A stretch of DNA of 13,535 bases, from the NCBI GenBank assembly GCA_937885175.1, contig CAKZZO010000001.1, forward strand, positions 1-13,535, read 5' to 3'. This document shows positions 12,419 to 13,535 of the stretch, piece by piece. Under the pieces are notes generated by a model. That model ran no database searches and was not told where the DNA came from. It saw nothing but the letters and a program-made list of their open reading frames with translations. The translations under genes were made by a program, and so were the position numbers. Source of the stretch: an uncultured Treponema sp. Its GTDB lineage: Bacteria > Spirochaetota > Spirochaetia > Treponematales > Treponemataceae. How positions within the stretch are numbered: position 1 is the stretch's first letter; each line of letters opens with the position of its first letter.

Positions 12419-13265
12419 ATTACATCTGCCCGAAGCATTTGTGAAAGCCGTAAGCGTTGAACGCCACAACAAGGCGGGGCAGTATTCAGCAACCACGCTC
12501 AACAAAGGCGTGAAAGAAATTGTCTTACAGGAACGCCACTGGGAAGACTTCACCGTAGACGCGGCGGACAGCGTGTGGGCGACATTCGGCACGGCTTTTC
12601 ATGCAATCATGGAGAAATACGAGGACGGCAACTTTCACGAAGAAAAGTTTGACATCGCCGTATCTAACAGCCGCGTAACTGGCATTGTAGACAGTTACGA
12701 CATGGAGCGCGGAATCATCAACGACTGGAAAACCGCCAGCGTATACAAGGTGATGAAAGGCGACTTTTCGGACTGGTACAAGCAGGGCATGACCTACGCA
12801 TGGCTCTTGAAGCAGAACGGCTTAGATGTTCATAAATGCCGCTTCATCGCCTGTTTGAAAGACCACAGCATGACAAAAGCGGAAACCGACAGGACTTACC
12901 CGCAAGCCCCCGTATTCATTTACGAGTTTGAGGTTACACCCGAAGAACTCGCACAGACGGGCGAAAGAATCACCGCAAAAGTAAAGGCAATCGAAGCCGC
13001 CGAAAAACAGGGCGACGACGAGATAGAGCCATGCACACCCGAAGAACGCTGGGCGGACGGCGACAAATGGGCGGTAATGAAGAACGGACGCAAAACAGCA
13101 ATCCGCGTTTTTGATACGGAAATCGACGCGGAAAACTGCGCGGGCAAACTTGGCAACAGCCACTATGTAGAACACCGCCCAGCCGTTAGCCGTAAATGCG
13201 GCAAATACTGCCTTTGCAAAGACTTCTGCAATTTCTACAAATCACAGAACGGGGGCGCGAAATGA
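12402..13265 (+). CDS. RecB/Cas4-like PD-(D/E)XK nuclease with C-terminal Cys cluster
   Basis: 287 aa. Motifs of the RecB-type PD-(D/E)XK exonuclease fold occur in order: His67 in GTAFHAIMEKY, Asp97 in VTGIVDSYD, Asp108-x-Lys110 in INDWKTAS, and the Gln128...Tyr132 (QGMTYAWLL) motif. Four cysteines close to the C terminus (C266, C270, C272, C276, with AVSRKCGKYCLCKDFC) suggest an iron-sulfur cluster like that of AddB or Cas4. Phage proteins of this kind process DNA ends for recombination, usually beside an SSB or annealing protein, and the SSB gene here overlaps its stop (ATGA). It could be mistaken for Cas4, but the distance from the Cas9 locus and the phage neighbours argue against that. 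GGGGG lies 6 nt before the ATG. Confidence 0.88.
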   Translation: MKVTNRLHLPEAFVKAVSVERHNKAGQYSATTLNKGVKEIVLQERHWEDFTVDAADSVWATFGTAFHAIMEKYEDGNFHEEKFDIAVSNSRVTGIVDSYDMERGIINDWKTASVYKVMKGDFSDWYKQGMTYAWLLKQNGLDVHKCRFIACLKDHSMTKAETDRTYPQAPVFIYEFEVTPEELAQTGERITAKVKAIEAAEKQGDDEIEPCTPEERWADGDKWAVMKNGRKTAIRVFDTEIDAENCAGKLGNSHYVEHRPAVSRKCGKYCLCKDFCNFYKSQNGGAK

Positions 13266-13535
13266 AAGACTTAAACAGCGTTATTGAAATCGGACGGCTT
13301 ACCCGCGACATAAGCGAGCGTGATTTTGCGTATACGACAGCGGGCAAAGCACGGCTAAACCTTAGCATTGCCGTAAACAGTAGCGAGAAGCGCGGCGGCG
13401 AATGGGCGGACAAGGTAAGTTTTTTTGATGTGACCGTTTGGGGCAAGACAGCGGAAAACATCAAGCCATATCTGCATAAAGGCAAGCAGATAGCCGTGGA
13501 CGGCTACCTTGACCAGCAGAGGTGGGAAAAGGACG
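13262..13535 (+). CDS. ssb: Single-stranded DNA-binding protein, N-terminal part (cut by window edge)
   Basis: 91 codons are visible. OB-fold SSB pattern: LNSVIEIGRLTRD (residues 4-16), ARLNLSIAVNSSE (30-42), SFFDVTVWGKTAENI (53-67) and KGKQIAVDGYLDQQRWEKD (73-91). These correspond to the DNA-binding strands and conserved Trp60/Trp88 positions of bacterial and phage SSBs. It coats single-stranded DNA during replication and recombination. The ATG overlaps the nuclease stop, and GGGGG lies 6 nt upstream. The C-terminal acidic tail lies outside the window. The small divergent OB domain beside two nucleases fits a phage or plasmid SSB rather than the chromosomal copy. Confidence 0.92.
   Translation, partial: MKDLNSVIEIGRLTRDISERDFAYTTAGKARLNLSIAVNSSEKRGGEWADKVSFFDVTVWGKTAENIKPYLHKGKQIAVDGYLDQQRWEKD

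Noticed and set aside
12402..13265. Reading the PD-(D/E)XK nuclease as Cas4 of the CRISPR locus
   Set aside because: It is 11 kb from cas9, on the opposite strand, inside a phage-type operon next to SSB; type II-C systems normally lack Cas4.

Overview
The window looks like a chromosomal segment of an anaerobic, spirochaete-like bacterium, with a CRISPR-Cas9 locus at its left edge and the left part of a phage-type replication/recombination operon at its right edge. The anaerobe call rests on the class III (glycyl-radical) ribonucleotide reductase with its activase. The spirochaete suggestion (Treponema-like) is an inference. It leans on a MurA carrying Asp instead of the catalytic-loop Cys, as known in Borrelia, Chlamydia and Mycobacterium. 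No rRNA is present to settle taxonomy.

Region 1 (1-1620): the first 496 codons of a type II-C Cas9 on the minus strand, running off the left edge. Diverging from it on the plus strand is a probable tracrRNA with an anti-repeat, nexus-like hairpins and a GC-rich terminator. The CRISPR array and cas1/cas2 would lie further left.

Region 2 (1621-4522): a tightly packed plus-strand membrane operon. It encodes a 55-aa Pmp3/YqaE-type protein, an NfeD-like protein, an SPFH/stomatin protein with an 11-residue-repeat coiled coil, and an LrgA/LrgB pair. Most junctions abut or overlap.

Region 3 (4523-9829): a promoter carrying two NrdR-box-like palindromes 32 bp apart controls nrdD-nrdG. The operon appears to run on without a visible terminator into a peptidase T gene (ATGA overlap with nrdG) and murA.

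Region 4 (9830-10686): about 850 bp of AT-rich sequence with no convincing gene, only a weak minus-strand ORF, but with a dense series of perfect inverted repeats. The last two hairpins have loops that are fully complementary to each other over 9 nt. The second ends in a U-tract, and its loop also matches 6 nt next to the start of the first phage-type gene. This looks like a structured RNA switch or antisense-type control region and is the most striking unexplained feature.

Region 5 (10687-13535): a compact phage/plasmid-type operon of three unidentified proteins, a VRR-NUC nuclease, a 57-aa protein, a RecB/Cas4-like PD-(D/E)XK nuclease and a single-stranded DNA-binding protein cut by the right edge. 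It also holds a 60-nt tRNA-like cloverleaf lacking a normal D/anticodon architecture. No integrase or att site is visible, so the element boundary is not defined here. All calls come from reading the sequence and recalled family knowledge; no search or folding program was run.
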